DNA of 5,235 nucleotides, from assembly GCA_937907975.1 (NCBI GenBank), contig CALEQS010000151.1, positions 1 to 5,235 of the forward strand, in the 5' to 3' direction. The position numbers and the translations under genes are program-made. The notes below the pieces were generated by a model. That model did no database searches. It had not been told where the DNA came from and saw nothing but the letters and a program-made list of their open reading frames with translations. Each line of letters begins with the position of its first letter. The first letter of the stretch is position 1. Of this stretch, positions 4,945-5,235 are shown piece by piece. Source of the stretch: an uncultured Clostridia bacterium (lineage in GTDB: Bacteria > Bacillota > Clostridia > Oscillospirales > Oscillospiraceae).

Positions 4945-5235
4945 TTAGAAGTAGACCAGTTCGTCCTTGGGGGCTTCGGCCTTCTGTACGTCAAGAATGT
5001 GCAGCACCGGACCCTCGCCCTGATAAAGGGCAACTTTTTCGATCTGCACCCGGCCGGTGACGCGGACCCAGTCGCGGGTTTTCAGCTCCTTGACCTCAGG
5101 CCCCTTGATGAGCACGCCGAGGAAGGTGGTGTCTTCTGCACAGCACACCATGGCAAACCGTCCGGCGGCACAGGTGCCCCGGGGGAATTTGTCCGACTGG
5201 GCGATCTGGCCGAGGAAGGAGATCACCTTGCCCTG
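4945..5235 (-). CDS. TIGR03943/DUF1980 (YcgQ-like) protein, C-terminal part (5' end outside window)
   Basis: The open frame enters from the right edge on the minus strand (QGKVISFLGQIAQ) and runs 96 codons to a TAA at 4947-4945. A GTG at 5226 lies inside this frame but is internal, since similarity continues to the edge. The C-terminal domain of the TIGR03943 family is recognisable: a GRFAMVCCAED segment with the paired cysteines (family pattern GRFvm.CC.aDa), then WVRVTGRVQIEKV (family W..V.G), PVLHILDVQKAEAP, and a final VYF. This resembles an OB-like beta domain. The family normally has N-terminal membrane segments and is encoded beside a DUF318/YcgR-type permease; both would lie outside the window. 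Its substrate is unknown to me. Its strong terminator separates it from rex, so regulation by the rex promoter is not implied. Confidence 0.72.
   Translation of the reverse strand, partial: QGKVISFLGQIAQSDKFPRGTCAAGRFAMVCCAEDTTFLGVLIKGPEVKELKTRDWVRVTGRVQIEKVALYQGEGPVLHILDVQKAEAPKDELVYF

Noticed and set aside
1..5235. CRISPR arrays, insertion sequences, tRNA or rRNA genes, integration sites
   Set aside because: No spaced direct repeats, terminal inverted repeats with transposase, cloverleaf-forming sequence or rRNA-like sequence was seen on either strand.

Overview
The window looks like chromosomal DNA of a moderately GC-rich, anaerobic Gram-positive bacterium, most likely a gut Clostridia/Oscillospiraceae-type Firmicute. 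The grounds are the gene set (HPr, uvrC, rsmD, coaD, a Rex redox repressor), strong AGGAGG-type ribosome binding sites, U-rich hairpin terminators and sigma-A promoters close to consensus. Genus-level placement is not possible from the sequence alone.

Layout on the plus strand: the C-terminal half of an HPr-family phosphocarrier protein (to 164) ends at a strong terminator (181-212). A tight operon follows: uvrC (234-2063, excision-repair endonuclease), rsmD (2064-2609, 16S rRNA m2G966 methyltransferase), coaD (2613-3113, coenzyme A biosynthesis) and an Ala-rich coiled-coil protein (3143-3739) that resembles the actinobacterial DivIVA-like protein SepIVA. It closes with a terminator (3759-3790). 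A near-perfect sigma-A promoter lies inside rsmD (2467-2494) and should give coaD and the coiled-coil gene their own transcript. Next is a 48-residue peptide (3906-4052) made almost only of Gly, Cys and a short Ile/Leu core, with no charged residues and a perfect Shine-Dalgarno. It is the least explained object here.

Layout on the minus strand: rex (4762-4112) converges on the small peptide gene and they share one hairpin terminator (4066-4097). Rex has a consensus promoter (TTGACA, 17 bp, TAAAAT) whose -35 is covered by an imperfect Rex-box-like palindrome (4815-4833), suggesting autoregulation. Upstream of it on the same strand is the 3' end of a TIGR03943/YcgQ-like gene (5235-4945, running off the window), closed by a very strong terminator (4892-4929).

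Most of the window is ordinary housekeeping sequence. No mobile element, CRISPR array, tRNA or rRNA was seen. The points worth a second look are the Cys/Gly peptide, the promoter embedded in rsmD, the coaD-linked SepIVA-like protein and the candidate Rex operator.
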